Assembly: GCA_024704765.1 (NCBI GenBank)
Contig: JAKMXF010000299.1
Location: 1,278,863 to 1,342,862, forward strand
DNA: 64,000 bases
Direction: 5' to 3'
From: Oopsacas minuta
Lineage: Eukaryota > Porifera > Hexactinellida > Lyssacinosida > Leucopsacidae
Within the stretch, counting starts at the first letter, position 1. Every line of letters starts with the position of its first letter. The translations under genes and the position numbers were made by a program. Shown here in pieces: positions 23,436 through 35,296 of this stretch. The notes under the pieces were generated by a model. The model ran no database searches. It was not told the origin of the DNA and was given only the letters and a program-made list of their open reading frames with translations.

Positions 23436-24506
23436 CATACTACTAGCAGAGAGAATGGTCATTACGTATAGCACAAGTCATCACTTAATATTTTTTAGAA
23501 CTTTTAAATTGTGAAATCATTAGTTTATAATAAGAATACAATAAAGATTTCTTGCTCAGTCTCAAAAAGTATTTTAAATTGGATAATACAGACACTTCGC
23601 TACACGAGTAGTCGAGTAGATTATAAATAATTTAATGTATTGGACAATTTGGAATTATTATGTGGTAATGGTACGGAGTTAACCGTTGTAACGTAACTAG
23701 ATACGAAATAGAGTCTAGTTCATATTAAGATGTTCTAGTTACTAGGCCATCCATGTAGTAGTGTAGTAAGTAGTCTTAATAGTTTGTTCAAAACAATTTA
23801 CTAAAGGTAATTACGAAAAGTGGAACTCGGGGAAAACAGTACACCTAGGGAAACAATATTTTCAGTACTATCCGAGCGTACGTCTTATCCAAACATGGAT
23901 TGAATTAGAATGGATGGGAACAAATTTTAGACACAAATTAATTAGCAAGTTTGCAACCGAATAATACTGTATTTGGAGAATAGTTCAATATTCAGTTGCA
24001 AACCGAAAATCAGTAACCGGTTGGGTTGCTACTCATAATACTGATATTCGGTTCAATCGATTTCAGCCTTGTAAATTAGTAATAAATGTGGGTACAAGTA
24101 CATGCATAACAATTGTTTCGAAGTGTTCAGTCAAAGAATTATGGTAAATTTCTGTGAGCAGAAATCCCAGATTACTATAATAGAATGTTGACCATTTACG
24201 AACTGAACAATTATGGAACAATTAATCAAAGACATTTATTACTAAATAGATACATATCAAACAAACCTTAAACTCTGTTTCTGCTCTCGCTATAAACTGA
24301 ACAAACAAGTCAAATACAAAGATAATTATGTACTTCTCCCCAGTGATAGATTCAGGTTACGAGCTGAATAGAAATCTAATTCTGCATATTGCTGAAAATC
24401 TAATTCCGCATATTACTCAATTGTTATGGAAAGTTTAGATATATATCCAATAATTGAATATATTTGTATCTCTATAATTAGAACTATTGTATCGCTAATT
24501 ATATTA
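23436..24506. other. 3' non-coding part of Ginger 1
   Basis: No gene seen between the integrase stop and the right inverted repeat. AATAAA-like signals occur near 23540. Confidence 0.4.
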
Positions 24507-24599
24507 TTTAATAAAGAACCAGAAGAGAACATTTTATTATGGCATGGCCCTACACCAGTATGCACACGTGCACACCAAGCACGTCCATAAACTGCAACA
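24507..24599 (-). repeat. Right terminal inverted repeat of Ginger 1
   Basis: Inverted partner of 18323-18415 with a handful of mismatches (for example CGTGCTTGG for CGTACTTGG). Confidence 0.87.
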
Positions 24600-24603
24600 T
24601 ATA

Positions 24604-26640
24604 TATATTTACGAGTGGTATCTTAGCGGTCGATTCAGCAGCCGATTCAAATCCCCAGATAAAAAAACACCTTTATTATCAAGAAGTATGGGTTCTATTT
24701 TGAAAAGAACCATACCAGTATAAAGACGAAAGTTGGTGCATTCGCTCATAACCAAATTTTACATGATGAGTAGCAATTTTGCATTACATTTTGGCCGAGG
24801 TTTTTTTCCATCTCCCAAATTAATTGTGATAACAACCTATCATTTTAATCATATCCGCATCTCACTTGATACATTGTGTACATCCAATTAGAAATTAAAA
24901 TGATTATTCTTGAAAAGTTATGAACGCCCGAACTTTACATAGGAATTACATAGACGACCAATTTGTGGTATAAATAATGATGTATGACATTACAGTGTAC
25001 GTAAATTATGAAAAGTATTTGGTATCATTTTTAATTCTATAGTTCCAATTTTATTGCGGTTTCTAGATATTAACAGAGGATATTTGAAATATCATTAATA
25101 ACACAACACCATTGTAATGACAGTTATCATATTTATTCAAAACATTAGTTTTTGAATAGAAAGAATAAACAAATCGGGAAGTATTACAAGGTGCTAATTA
25201 ACCAGATATTACAGTTTGTCTGTCTATCTTTTCTGCATTGAACGGATTGATGAACTAATGAGAAATACTGATCGAATTTCCCATCTATATTAGAACAGGC
25301 TAAACCTGAAACATGCGGTACAATTTATGCAAAATCTTTACAGCTATCTAAGGAATAGTAACAAATGTCCTTGATCAGATAAGATTTGAAGAAACGATCA
25401 GCACTTCGATTTGTAGTTATAAATGTCAGAATGGTAAGAGGATCGAGAGTTAACTCCAGGAGATGGGTCTCCAAATGATGCTCCAAAAAGTAGATAGTAA
25501 CTTCTTTCTGATTCAAATTTGTACAAATGTAAAATAAGCGTTTATAAGAAAGATTTGGAGATATATTTCCTAGATTGATTAAGATAATTGTAAGGATCAG
25601 AATAATATAGATTTCATGTTCATTGTTACTTTAATAAGAATATATCTCCCTGAACATTGCATATTTGTATTGTGTCAGTTTCCAAATCCTGCGTATTATT
25701 ATCCAGCTTTTAAATGTATCTTGGTTAGAGAATAGGTCATGTAATTGATTCATGTAATCCAACTGTCGATACATATAAGTGTATAATTATATTTGTGATC
25801 TTTGTCATAATCAATTTACATATTTAGATGAGATCTGACAAAATATCCAAGATTCATTTATACAAGATATTTTTTGTTTCATTAATAATCTTGTTGGTAA
25901 ATATGTAATTTTCGCTGCCATAAATTGGAACCAATGATTAGGTTGCTTTTAATAATACAATAGAGATAGTACGGGCCGGTAGTGAAGAAAATTTGTGGAA
26001 GAAATGAAGTTGAAATAAAATAAAGTTGAAGAATATCAAAAGTATTCAGGTCGTGAGAAACGAAATAAATCAATTACAGTGTTACAAATGCTTGTTGAGT
26101 GATATTTACATTCGTAATTCTTAATATGATACAAAGTTCAAAAATCTTAACTGACATAACTGATTCTAATAATTGTGAATGAATACTTTTGGCCTCAAGA
26201 ATTTAGTCATGATAGGTAAATTAATACTAAGAATATTCAAGTAATCAATACATAGCTACAAGGCATACAGATCATCTAGCAAAAACTGGTCGTCTATGTA
26301 ATTCCTAAGTAAAGTTTGGGTGTTCATAACTTTTTCAAAAATAATCATTTTAATTTCTAATTGGATATACACAATGTACCAAGTGAGTTGTATATATGAT
26401 TATAATGATTAGTTGTTATCACAACTATTTTGGAAGATATTAATAAAAAACCTCGACCAAAATGAAATGCGAAATTGCTTACTCATCGTGTGAGATTTGG
26501 AATTATAAGTGATGATATGAAATATATCAACTTTCTTCTTTAAACTGGTATGGTTCTTTTCAAAATAGAACCCGTACTTTTGAGAAAAAGGTATTTTAGT
26601 GGGGTTTGAATCGCCTGCTAATATAACGCTCGTAATATAT
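24604..26640. mobile_element. 2-kb element with inverted arms of about 350 bp
   Basis: The left arm (about 24610-24968) and right arm (about 26286-26640) are inverted copies. Matching landmarks are TTACGAG near the outer ends, CGATTCAAATCCCC against CGATTCAAACCCC, GGGTTCTATTTTGAAAAGAA, and CATAGACGACCA against CATAGACGACCA inverted near the inner limits. Identity is roughly 80-85% by eye. The interior of about 1.3 kb has no recognisable gene, so this is a non-autonomous long-inverted-repeat element of unknown superfamily. Ginger 1 abuts its left arm and may have inserted at its edge. Confidence 0.7.
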
Positions 26641-29449
26641 ACTAAGCTAATTACCTAATTTTGACGTTATACAACTAAATATTTCTGATTTTTGACCATT
26701 TTCTGATTTTAGCAATACATGTTCCTTTCACTGAACGATCGGAATTGTTTTCACTGTGCTGATTTTGCTTTTTCATTCAATAGAATAACCCTTAGTTCAA
26801 AGATTATCTCATCATTTTATGATTACATCAGTTCACTGCAATATCTCTTTCCATATTTGAGGTACCAAAGTTCTCTTGTCATGTCTAGACACTGAGATTA
26901 TCACAATTGTTTTCTCACGATCATGAAGCTAGACTAAGTTAAAGAGGTTAAGCACTAATGTGACCTTAGTCATAGGCTGCGCGTGAGACCACTGTATGGG
27001 GAGCTTTTCATGCCTAGTTGCGAATCCAGGAATTGCTAGTGGGGGAATAATCATCCAGCTAGGGATCTGGGGCAGTGTAAGTCCCCGCTGGGGCGAACCC
27101 CTAGAAGACAAATGTTTATACATCGTCCAATCACATTTTTTACCTGTCTTCAAATGTCGAAATTACTTCTCTAAATTGCGTAATCATCAATAAGCTTTAA
27201 AAGTTTTCGATTGACTATGTAAGTACACTTTGTAAAATTGATATTTCACACATTTGCATCATAAGGTATTAATGAGTTGTCTTGCTCATAATAATTATAT
27301 TTTCGCAACTTGGGTAACTAATGAGATTAGGGTGATTTTACATGACAAACAGGTAGGGTGATCAGGAGAGGTTTTACAAAAACCTACAAATTTTCAGGTA
27401 TTCCGAAAAACATACTGCGCTTCCCTTGACAAATCTTATGAATACTGGACATGTCTCTTAATGAGTTCATGTCGGTAGTTGTGTATGTTATGTATACGTG
27501 ATCCTTAACAATCGATGTCGGTATTAATAACATCATCGGAGTGCATATAATGTTCTTATAACTGGCATATTGTACTCAATGGGTATTGCTTATTGGAAAG
27601 CAAACATGTTGTCGTAACTGTAATTATCGTATTCTCGGCTATGTTCTACATTCTTCTAAGTTTTATAGTACGTGTATAACAAATTTTATGTATGAAATGT
27701 ATAATACGTTATACGTGATATATTTGACGTAATATACTCTGAGGTTAACCTCGAGGTATGATATTTTGGCATTGTTAGACTTGGATATGTCACATTATTA
27801 TCAAGTATACATAATTTGGTTACTATGATGAGGTTTCTCATTAACAATTCGAGAACTACTGTTTAGATTCAAAATAATTATTGCAGAAATTAGCATAATA
27901 CAAGTTCCGTCACTAAAAATAGTAGATTGAACGTGTAATACTTTTATATAGTACGTATTATACGTAATACGTCTTTGCTGAAGACATAAAACAACTTAGA
28001 CATTGATACATGGGAACATATTTCTAGAAGATGTTTTCTTTATCTGGTTGTTAAGATTGATGTAATGTGCGAGCGAAGAGGCCCAAAAATTTACGGAGTG
28101 TTATTCGAGCTAATATGTCAATGTATTGGCATAATTTGTCACTATTACCATGATTCAATTTAATGCCTAATTACCATGTGGGCGTCTTTACACCACCAAC
28201 TTGATCTACGTATCTGCCAATGGTCATGCCATCTCTGGTCAGGGAATAATCATTGTAGTAATTGGTTATTTTCCCATACATGCGATTACAAAGCCACTCA
28301 GTTAGAGGTATTAAGAATAAATTTAGGGAGCTCACCAAGCCTCTATTACGCGCGCCCATGACTAAAGACTTAAGTTCGAAATTATATAGTATTCAGTAAG
28401 TTACAATCTAACTTAAGTAGGAACTAAACCAAGTTTGAACAAAGCTGTGGTTAGTTACCCAATTAATGGGACGGTTGAAACCTCTTCGATAAAATGCGGT
28501 TATCCGGTTAACTACTGCAAAATATTGTTAATGCAATCAATGGTGTTTTGTAGTTAATTTGAAAATATAAATAGATAGCTATTATATAGGGTATCGTAAT
28601 GCGTTGTTATCTTTCTAAACTATTGAACTTGAGGATACTGACCTAAATGTAACATCATTAAATACTTAACTAGCATAATTCGCAAATTTTGGAATAAATA
28701 TCAATATTTTACATAGTATAATTATTCATATATTGATTTATGATTCGTATTCATTTAAGTGTATTGAGCTGGTAGAATCTCTATTCGTATTAATTAGTAT
28801 TTGTAGGATTCTTTTCGTAAAATGAACGAGGAATTGAAATTATATCATTAAACTTGATAAGAATTTCATATTCACTGAATGTCCATAATAGGATATATTC
28901 ATTTGTATATTGACTATATTCAAAGTAAATAAATGCATCGTATGGAATGAAATTTAGTCGACTACGCCACTGGGCTATAAACAGAATGGGTTTAGACACA
29001 ATAATTACTACTTGGTTTTACAGCATTCGCGGTAATTTTTCAAGATTTTAACACTTTGATGACGTCATAAATTCACACATTCTCCCGGTAGCAATGGTTA
29101 AGCCGCATTCACTAAGAGTTGAGTTCGAACATCAGTACAAAGCTATTACTATGATGATTTGAAGGATTTTTTTACACACGAATTACTTGAATATAGGCAG
29201 GTATCAGAAATTTGTTTCACTCTAGCATTTCCAACCCATGCCACATTAGCTTATCAAAATTTTACTTATCAATACTTTTACTGCCCCGAACATTAGTTAA
29301 TATTTTGAACAGAGATGCTAATCGAATCCAATCGAAACAATTATCGATATCCGATTTAGACATTACGTTTCGATTGGATTCTAGACCATATTTTTGATTG
29401 GATTGTATCTACTAATTTATGATTGTAATTATATAACAGCATTGAGCTC
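26641..29449. other. Long stretch without a recognised gene
   Basis: AT-rich. A moderately GC-richer patch at 26930-27150 has open frames on both strands but no recognisable product. Clusters of TACGTAATACGT-like short palindromes lie near 27700-27730 and 27940-27975. A tRNA-promoter-like pair of boxes lies at 29088-29136 (see findings). No protein gene is supported. Confidence 0.4.
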
Positions 29450-29629
29450 TGTTGCGTAGAATTTTGACCCGCAATACAAAATCCTAATAGCATATCCATG
29501 CTGCGGGTCAAAATCCTACGATGTAATATATGCGTAGGATTTTGACCCGCATCAAAATGTATTACACTAATTACAGCCGTAGGATTTTGACCCGCATATA
29601 ATATATTATTGTCGTAGGATTTTGACCCT
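29450..29629. repeat. Array of GTAGGATTTTGACCCGCA subterminal repeats
   Basis: The terminal motif recurs five times within 180 bp: 29456-29473 (in the terminus, one mismatch), 29502-29520 (inverted), 29532-29551, 29578-29596 and 29613-29629. Only one copy is seen at the opposite terminus (35268-35292). Such spaced copies are typical of transposase-binding sites, here probably integrase sites. Confidence 0.85.
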
Positions 29630-30871
29630 AAAGTAATCTTACTTCTCTGTCATTTGACTTTTCGATTTCCATGCACTTTCATTACGTAATTACCACTAAA
29701 TGTACATAATGTAATTCAACTTTAGACTTACCATACGTATACGTAACTGAATAAACAAGTCAATTTAGAGTTGGATTCTAGAAAGTAGTGAATTTGTTTG
29801 ATAACATGTAAACTATGTTCCCACTACATATAACAAATTTACAATATGTATAATTATCTAAAATGCCAAATATAGACAGGTGTATATAAATATCTTATAA
29901 TAATATTACTTGTACAGAAGGTGGTAGGTATTTGATAATTATATTTAATAACTCATAACAAATAATATAATTTAACATGTCAATCTATATATTGCAATAT
30001 ATTCTATCAAATAACAAAAATTTTACAGCATTAGCATGATAATGAATATTCGGAATATCTTAAGTATGAATTGTAGGCGAGTTCATCTTTGCCCATTTTT
30101 CTATACTTCCTGACAAGCTTTAAGGAATAACCACTGAAATATGTTCATCTAGTGGACAAGCGTAGACTATGCATTTGTTAAGGGAGTCTTGGTATAATGT
30201 TGATACACATATAGAGTTGAAGTGAAAACCGCGAGCCTCTGGCACGCTGCATACTCCTGGAAAACACTAGATTTCTATAAACAAAACAAGTCAGCTGCGG
30301 TGGCCTCCTCCTTCCCCTTACAGCCACCCCCTAACGCTAAACGTTTAACGTTAACCTCACCTTGTTTATGTGTGCAGTGTTGGAACGAGTTTAATGTGAT
30401 TGCGATCGCACCAAATTTGATTCTAAGCTGCAACATAAACGAATACGTACAATAAATCGTAATTTAACAGACACACTAGGAGCTAACGGACCCCGAACGG
30501 CCACAGACAAGGAGACATTAAAAAATAAAAAATAGATAAGAAACTCGCTTGTATCTGATTCCATGCTGTATTTCGTCTCGGTGTAGACTCGTCAGTTGCG
30601 CTGCTTTTCTCGCAATATACTTAGATGGTAGAGTGATGATATTCGCCACTGGGAATGTGCTGTTGCAGGTCGCGTTTCCATTATCTGGGCTCACCATGAT
30701 AGGGATTGCGTTGCCTGAATAACCTCGGGCAGAGGTCCCCACAAGGTTCGATGTATCTTGCCTTTGAGCGCTTTCGAATGATGGAAAAGAGTCGTGAATC
30801 GCTAAGAATTAGTCAGAAGAGTGCAAGAGGTAGAATACAGTATTGAGTGATCCGATGAAAGTGTCACAGTC
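29630..30871. other. 3' non-coding part of Ginger 2
   Basis: Follows the gene's stop at 30872. A GC-richer patch at 30220-30870 has open frames on both strands but no product I recognise. Confidence 0.4.
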
Positions 30872-31620
30872 TCAAAGTTGGATAATTGGTTCTCTCATTC
30901 CGTCATATTTATAGAATTGCCCGTTTTGGTAAAGGATTGAATAGAAGTGTCTATTGCTTAATATGCTAAAGCCAGCAAGTTGGTAGTGAAGTGTCCATTG
31001 GTTGTGACTGATGGTTAAGTGTCTGTCAATATCACTTACAAAAATGTCTGGCAATTCGGGTAGATGTCCGATTTCAATTGTTAGCATGACAGGTATTGAC
31101 TTGAATTGACCAGATATCCTCTCTAAGACAGCAGTAGTTGATCCACAAGACTTGCATTTAATAGGAACGAGACTTCGATTAACAGATGATTCCATGTTTG
31201 TAATAACGCCTCCTATATTACTAATCATGGATTGTATCTCAAAGATATTGGTGCATTGGTGGCATTGGAAGATAGTGAAATATTTGTCGTTACACAAATC
31301 TTCTGTTCGTAAATATTTGATGATGATGTCCTCTGATCCAAAGAAATCATAAGACCGTATCAATCCTGAGGAATCATAAATAACTTCAAGCCCAATTTTA
31401 GTAGCAACATATTCTCGAAGTTTCTCAAATTCACAATTAGCAGCCAATTGGAATATGTAGTACAATTTAGCTTCAATATGTGTACTTCCGATTAACTTCA
31501 GTGAGTCTAGGATGGTTGCTTTATTGGAACTAAGAATAGCCAATATATTGTCGATAGAACAGGTGTTAGATTCACGATTTTGTTATGCTCTCCTCCCCAT
31601 TTAGGATATGGGATAAGATC
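30872..31620 (-). pseudogene. USP/USPL1-like cysteine peptidase module of Ginger 2
   Basis: This is the peptidase-like end of the spliced gene above. The order of a Cys box (NTCSIDNIL), two CxxC pairs about 45 residues apart, a 'P..L.I...' strand and a C-terminal His box ending in a 'YKYDGM' strand follows ubiquitin-specific peptidases (family C19) and the related SUMO peptidase USPL1 (C98). I infer a deubiquitinase- or deSUMOylase-type fold. Activity cannot be judged, and the Asp/Asn of the triad is not assigned. The last frame from about 31543 to 30872 is intact over 223 codons, markedly better preserved than the segment before it. Confidence 0.65.
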
Positions 31621-34600
31621 TGATGCATTTTGTATAGATTGTTCTGGTATTTCAATGATCTCATGAACTTGCTCAGTTGGGAATATTAACTCAATTATTA
31701 CTGGTAATAGAACAGCAATTGGATAGTCAAGATCTCTTCGTGTCTCTTCAGGTATTTCAGTAGGATAGGAGGAACGATATTCTGCGTATCAATTACCGGC
31801 TGATACAGCAAGTTTCTCCTTAGTCTCAAAATTTAGTTCGTTGGGTGGATGGTAAGAATATAGTAAGTTCAATGAAGTTAGAGATGCAGCTTTTGTAGCG
31901 AGTTTCTCATGTAGTTGGGTTAAGTATGTGTTATTGACAAGAGCTAATAGTATTCGAGGTTTTAATTGAAGTAGCTCAGAATCGATATTTTCATAGATTG
32001 AGTGTTGTTGCGGTGTTTCAAATGTTCTTCCATGGTATCCATGTTCAATATATCATCCAAAGAATCTAAATACAAATAAATATGTGAAATGTAGGATTGC
32101 TATTACGTATTAATCGAATCAATACAGAACACAACTAGTTTATATGTACTTAATCATGGGCTGAGTCAATTAGTTATAGTTCAGTACAATATTGTCTCGC
32201 TAATATATTTACCGCTAGAAGGGAATTTGCAAGATCTTTTGGGCTTCTTTGATTTGCCTGTCTTCGTTCGAACCTGCCGTTTTTCGTTCATGCGAGAATG
32301 ATATTTTCTTGATAGATGGATAGGTAATTTTGTTGTTTTGCTATCTGGGTCTTTGCGAGCAACTAGGTGGCTTGGTTTAACTTCCTCTATCGTATATGGT
32401 CCCAAATATTTCTTTGCATCTTTTGTTCCTGGGAGTCGCTTGGCTTTCTTTATATTATGTACAAGTACCTCATCTTCTTCCACAAATTCTGATCTAAAGA
32501 TTACACAATGATTATGCAAAGAAAATAATGTGTCAATTACGTACAGTTTGTAATGATGCTAATTATATGACTAAAAGTAAGTGTTTTGGAATTTAAGAAT
32601 TCATGTAATTGAGGAAACAAGAAATTAGTTCCGATTCAAGACTATTTCATATTTACCTGATTATACAACAGTCAGTGAGTTTAATTTAATTTTAGTAAGA
32701 GATGATGTATGAAATTCCAACATGTTACATCACACAAGAATGTGTTTCGTTATTGCTTACCTGTTGTGTTTAACTTTGCTGTCATATGTTTTCTTTTGAA
32801 CTTTCTGACCTGTCTTGATGTTTTCAATAGCATTCATTCTGTCAGCTTTACGTGTGGAAGAAAGATTTTCTATCCATTCGTTATCAATTATAAGAAAGTC
32901 AAATGGGCGTGGTTCGTATGCATCCATTTGAATATTCTCATCTTCTGATACTTCTGCCTCTGAGATATCAGCTTCGGATAGTAATCCGGGGTTAGTTGGA
33001 GAAGTGATAAGATTGAGAAGGTTAGATGTATCAAAGTCTCTCCCAAACATGAGATAAAGGGGTGTGTATCTTGTAGAGATTTTGGTTTAAGTATTTGCTG
33101 CTAGTACTGCTGTCTGTAATTTCTCTGTCCATTCAGTGTCCCCTTCAGATTGTATCTTGCTGATTTTTCTATTTGTAAAAGTGTTAAATTAATTCAAAGC
33201 TATCTAATTATAAACGATGTGTATTAAACGTATGTAAGGCTTTGAATAGATATATATTTATATTTAGCATCAATACTCACGTTTTCAATATTTTGTTGTA
33301 TGACTCAACAAGTCCGTTACTTTTGTGGGTGGTATGCTGTGGTTCTTCTGGTGTTGACATTTATCTTGTGAAATTCTTGAAATTCCTATTTTGAAAGTAA
33401 ATAAGAGAACGATAACAATCTACTACGCGCATGTATTTAGTCTTGTACAGCAATAGTTAGAAAGATATAACGATTGATAAAGTAAATTTTCCATCCGAAG
33501 GTAGTAGCATTAATTCGGAAATTCTTATTTATTAGTATTTAACATAATTAAAATCCAATTTTCCACACGGTTTCTTAAATATAGCCATCAGGACGCACAA
33601 TTTCCTACCAGGGTATACATTGAAGCAATGCGCTGACAATTGACAATGCAACATGTTACGTACGTATATCCAATATAGTAAGTTGTATTGTGTATCGGGA
33701 ATAATTTACTTGGTGTATTTACAATTACTAATCTCGAGTATGTAAAAATATGAGTTACCTTGCTTGAGAATTCTGTCTCCTGATCATGTTGGAGGATGTT
33801 AGGTACACCGAATGAGAGATAATTTTCCTGTAAACAATCCAATATTTCTTTAGAAGTTTTAGTCTTGAGTGGTCGGGCAATTACAAATTTGCTCAGGTAG
33901 CACACGATGACAAGAATGTGCTGAAATCCAAGTACAGTGCGAGGGATATTGCATATGAGATCAATTCTACAATGACACCATGGTTCTTCAGGAGGAGGAA
34001 TAGGTTGAAGCTCTCGTTGTGGCTGAGGAGGTAGAGCAGCAGAGGTTTGACAGTCATGGCAAGTTCGGATCTAGAACGGGAAATGATTTAATTGTCAGTT
34101 TGTAGTCCAGTCTATGTAATTTGCTACGTTCCAGATGTCCCGCTAAATTAGCATTCCGTCCAGCTTTTTCTTCACTCAGGTTGGCAAATATGTTTATGTG
34201 AAATACTCCCACTACCTATCCCAATTACTAACTACCGCAAGGATCATTAGTTGTTAGATACATGGTTGGTTGGTTGTACCGCACAAATAGATTTCGATAT
34301 GATAAAATTGTATACCGGTATACTAAATATCATCAGATCGCACAATATTAATTTTACAATAGCACAAATAAAGCTGTATACAGTAGAATAATTACAAGGT
34401 GAATAACCTCAAACTATAAAATACATGCTGTTCTCAGACTTAACAACCCCTTTTGCAAATTTCCCTGGATTTTCAAAATTTGTATTCTAGGGATCCCTGG
34501 AGGGTTGGTAAGTCTGTGTTCTCAGCCACATTTTCTTGGAAAATCATGTATGAAAGAAATACGTAATTTAGTAACTCACATAGGATCCAACATCATTGTA

Positions 34601-35111
34601 TATGCCATTCCAATCATATTTATTTCGGATTCCATCAATTGTAGTATTGATTCCAGGATGAGTGACATTGTGATAGAATCCGATAATGTTGTCAATTTCT
34701 GAGCCTAGTGGAATCTCCAAATATTTCACACAGCCATTTTCTTTCTGAAAATCTACAAGAAATTATTTTAGTTAAACTCAGAGGTTGTAGGTAGCATTGA
34801 GGGGCAGAGGAGTCCCCTTAGCGTTTTCACCCTTCTCATCTCCCTATGGTACGCAAATTTAATGAGGCAACTACATATCCGCCTCCTCGCAGATATGTAG
34901 TTGCCTCAAGATTTCTAATTATGTCCCGGAAATAAGTATAAATCAAAAATGTCATTCAGGAATATACCTTCATTAGCTTATTCTCTTGAAAGTAAATCCC
35001 CTTGCACTTTCTGACAAAATTCTTCTTTCTGTAGCGATCACTCTTGATTTCTGGTGGGATAATATTCGTCTGGAGGTATCCACGAATTGCTTCATACTCT
35101 GTCGCATCCAT
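30872..35111 (-). pseudogene. Ginger 2 gene: integrase spliced to a ubiquitin-peptidase-like module
   Basis: Seven exons on the minus strand, each bounded by GT...AG in compatible phase: 35111-34968, 34744-34580, 34070-33759, 33385-33281, 33168-32761, 32493-32213, 32065-30872. Exon 1 starts MDATEYEAIRGY. The integrase zinc region is HNVTHPGINTTIDGIRNKY (exon 2) plus IRTCHDCQ (exon 3). Catalytic residues: Asp in CRIDLICNIP, Asp in LQHDQETEF (exon 3), Glu in NGLVESYNK (exon 4), giving DD35E spacing across the splice. Exon 5 carries STRYTPLYLMFGRDF and an acidic linker. Exon 6 is an integrase C-terminal SH3-like block (VEEDEVLVHNIKKAKRLPG, KYLGPYTIEEV). Exon 7 holds a peptidase-like module: ESNTCSIDNILAIL (possible nucleophile Cys), CHQC and CKSC zinc pairs, LTIEIGHLPELPD, and NRHFYSILYQNGQFYKYDGM (possible catalytic His). 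Damage: a stop in exon 5 near 33087, frame changes near 33315, 31990 and 31600. Confidence 0.82.
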
Positions 35112-35296
35112 AATGAAAAATGTCAAAAGTAAATATAAGTGTTGATGTTGAAATCTAGAAATAAAGTAAAATGTTAGTGTGTGCATTCAGGAAGTCACAC
35201 ATGTATAAATACGAATGCTATGTGGCTAGGGATGAAATGTTGATATTACTTGATGTGCAATTGCTACTTGCGGGTCAAAATCCTACGCAACAGCTC

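Larger units (their letters stand above)
18323..24599 (+). mobile_element. Ginger-type transposon 1 (6277 bp), nested host of an EnSpm-like copy
   Basis: The left end TGTTGCAGTTTATGGACGT at 18323 and the inverted right end finishing at 24599 match for about 93 bp with only a few differences (18323-18415 against 24507-24599). The 4-bp duplication TATA lies on both sides (18319-18322 and 24600-24603), although the local sequence is TA-rich. TGT...ACA ends with a 4-bp duplication, plus a retroviral-type integrase gene, are the reported hallmarks of Ginger elements. Removing the EnSpm-like copy (18458-20750) leaves an element of about 4 kb. Confidence 0.87.
29450..35292 (-). mobile_element. Ginger-type transposon 2 (5843 bp)
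   Basis: The left end TGTTGCGTAGAATTTTGACC at 29450 and the inverted right end finishing at 35292 (TGTTGCGTAGGATTTTGACC read inward) match over about 24 bp with one mismatch. A perfect 4-bp duplication GCTC flanks both sides (29446-29449 and 35293-35296). It carries a spliced integrase gene on the minus strand. Terminus, duplication length and gene content all fit Ginger. Confidence 0.9.

Noticed and set aside
18323-24599. A single two-gene transposon encoding both the CYICG protein and the integrase
   Set aside because: The CYICG unit has its own CAC...GTG ends and TTA duplication at 18458-20750 and occurs elsewhere without an integrase, so it is a nested insertion.
24640-24670. tRNA gene suggested by CGATTCAAATCCCC
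   Set aside because: No cloverleaf can be drawn around it and the same text occurs in both arms of an inverted-repeat element.
26930-27193. Overlapping open frames on both strands in a GC-richer patch
   Set aside because: No similarity recognised, no splice or start context, and both strands are open simply because the patch is less AT-rich.
27680-27975. Foldback element from TACGTAATACGT palindromes
   Set aside because: Only short self-complementary words pair; the longer arms do not match.
32757-34100. An endogenous retrovirus or LTR retrotransposon
   Set aside because: The integrase is of the retroviral type, but there are no LTRs, reverse transcriptase or protease/gag, and the unit has TGT...ACA short inverted repeats with a GCTC duplication, as in Ginger DNA transposons.
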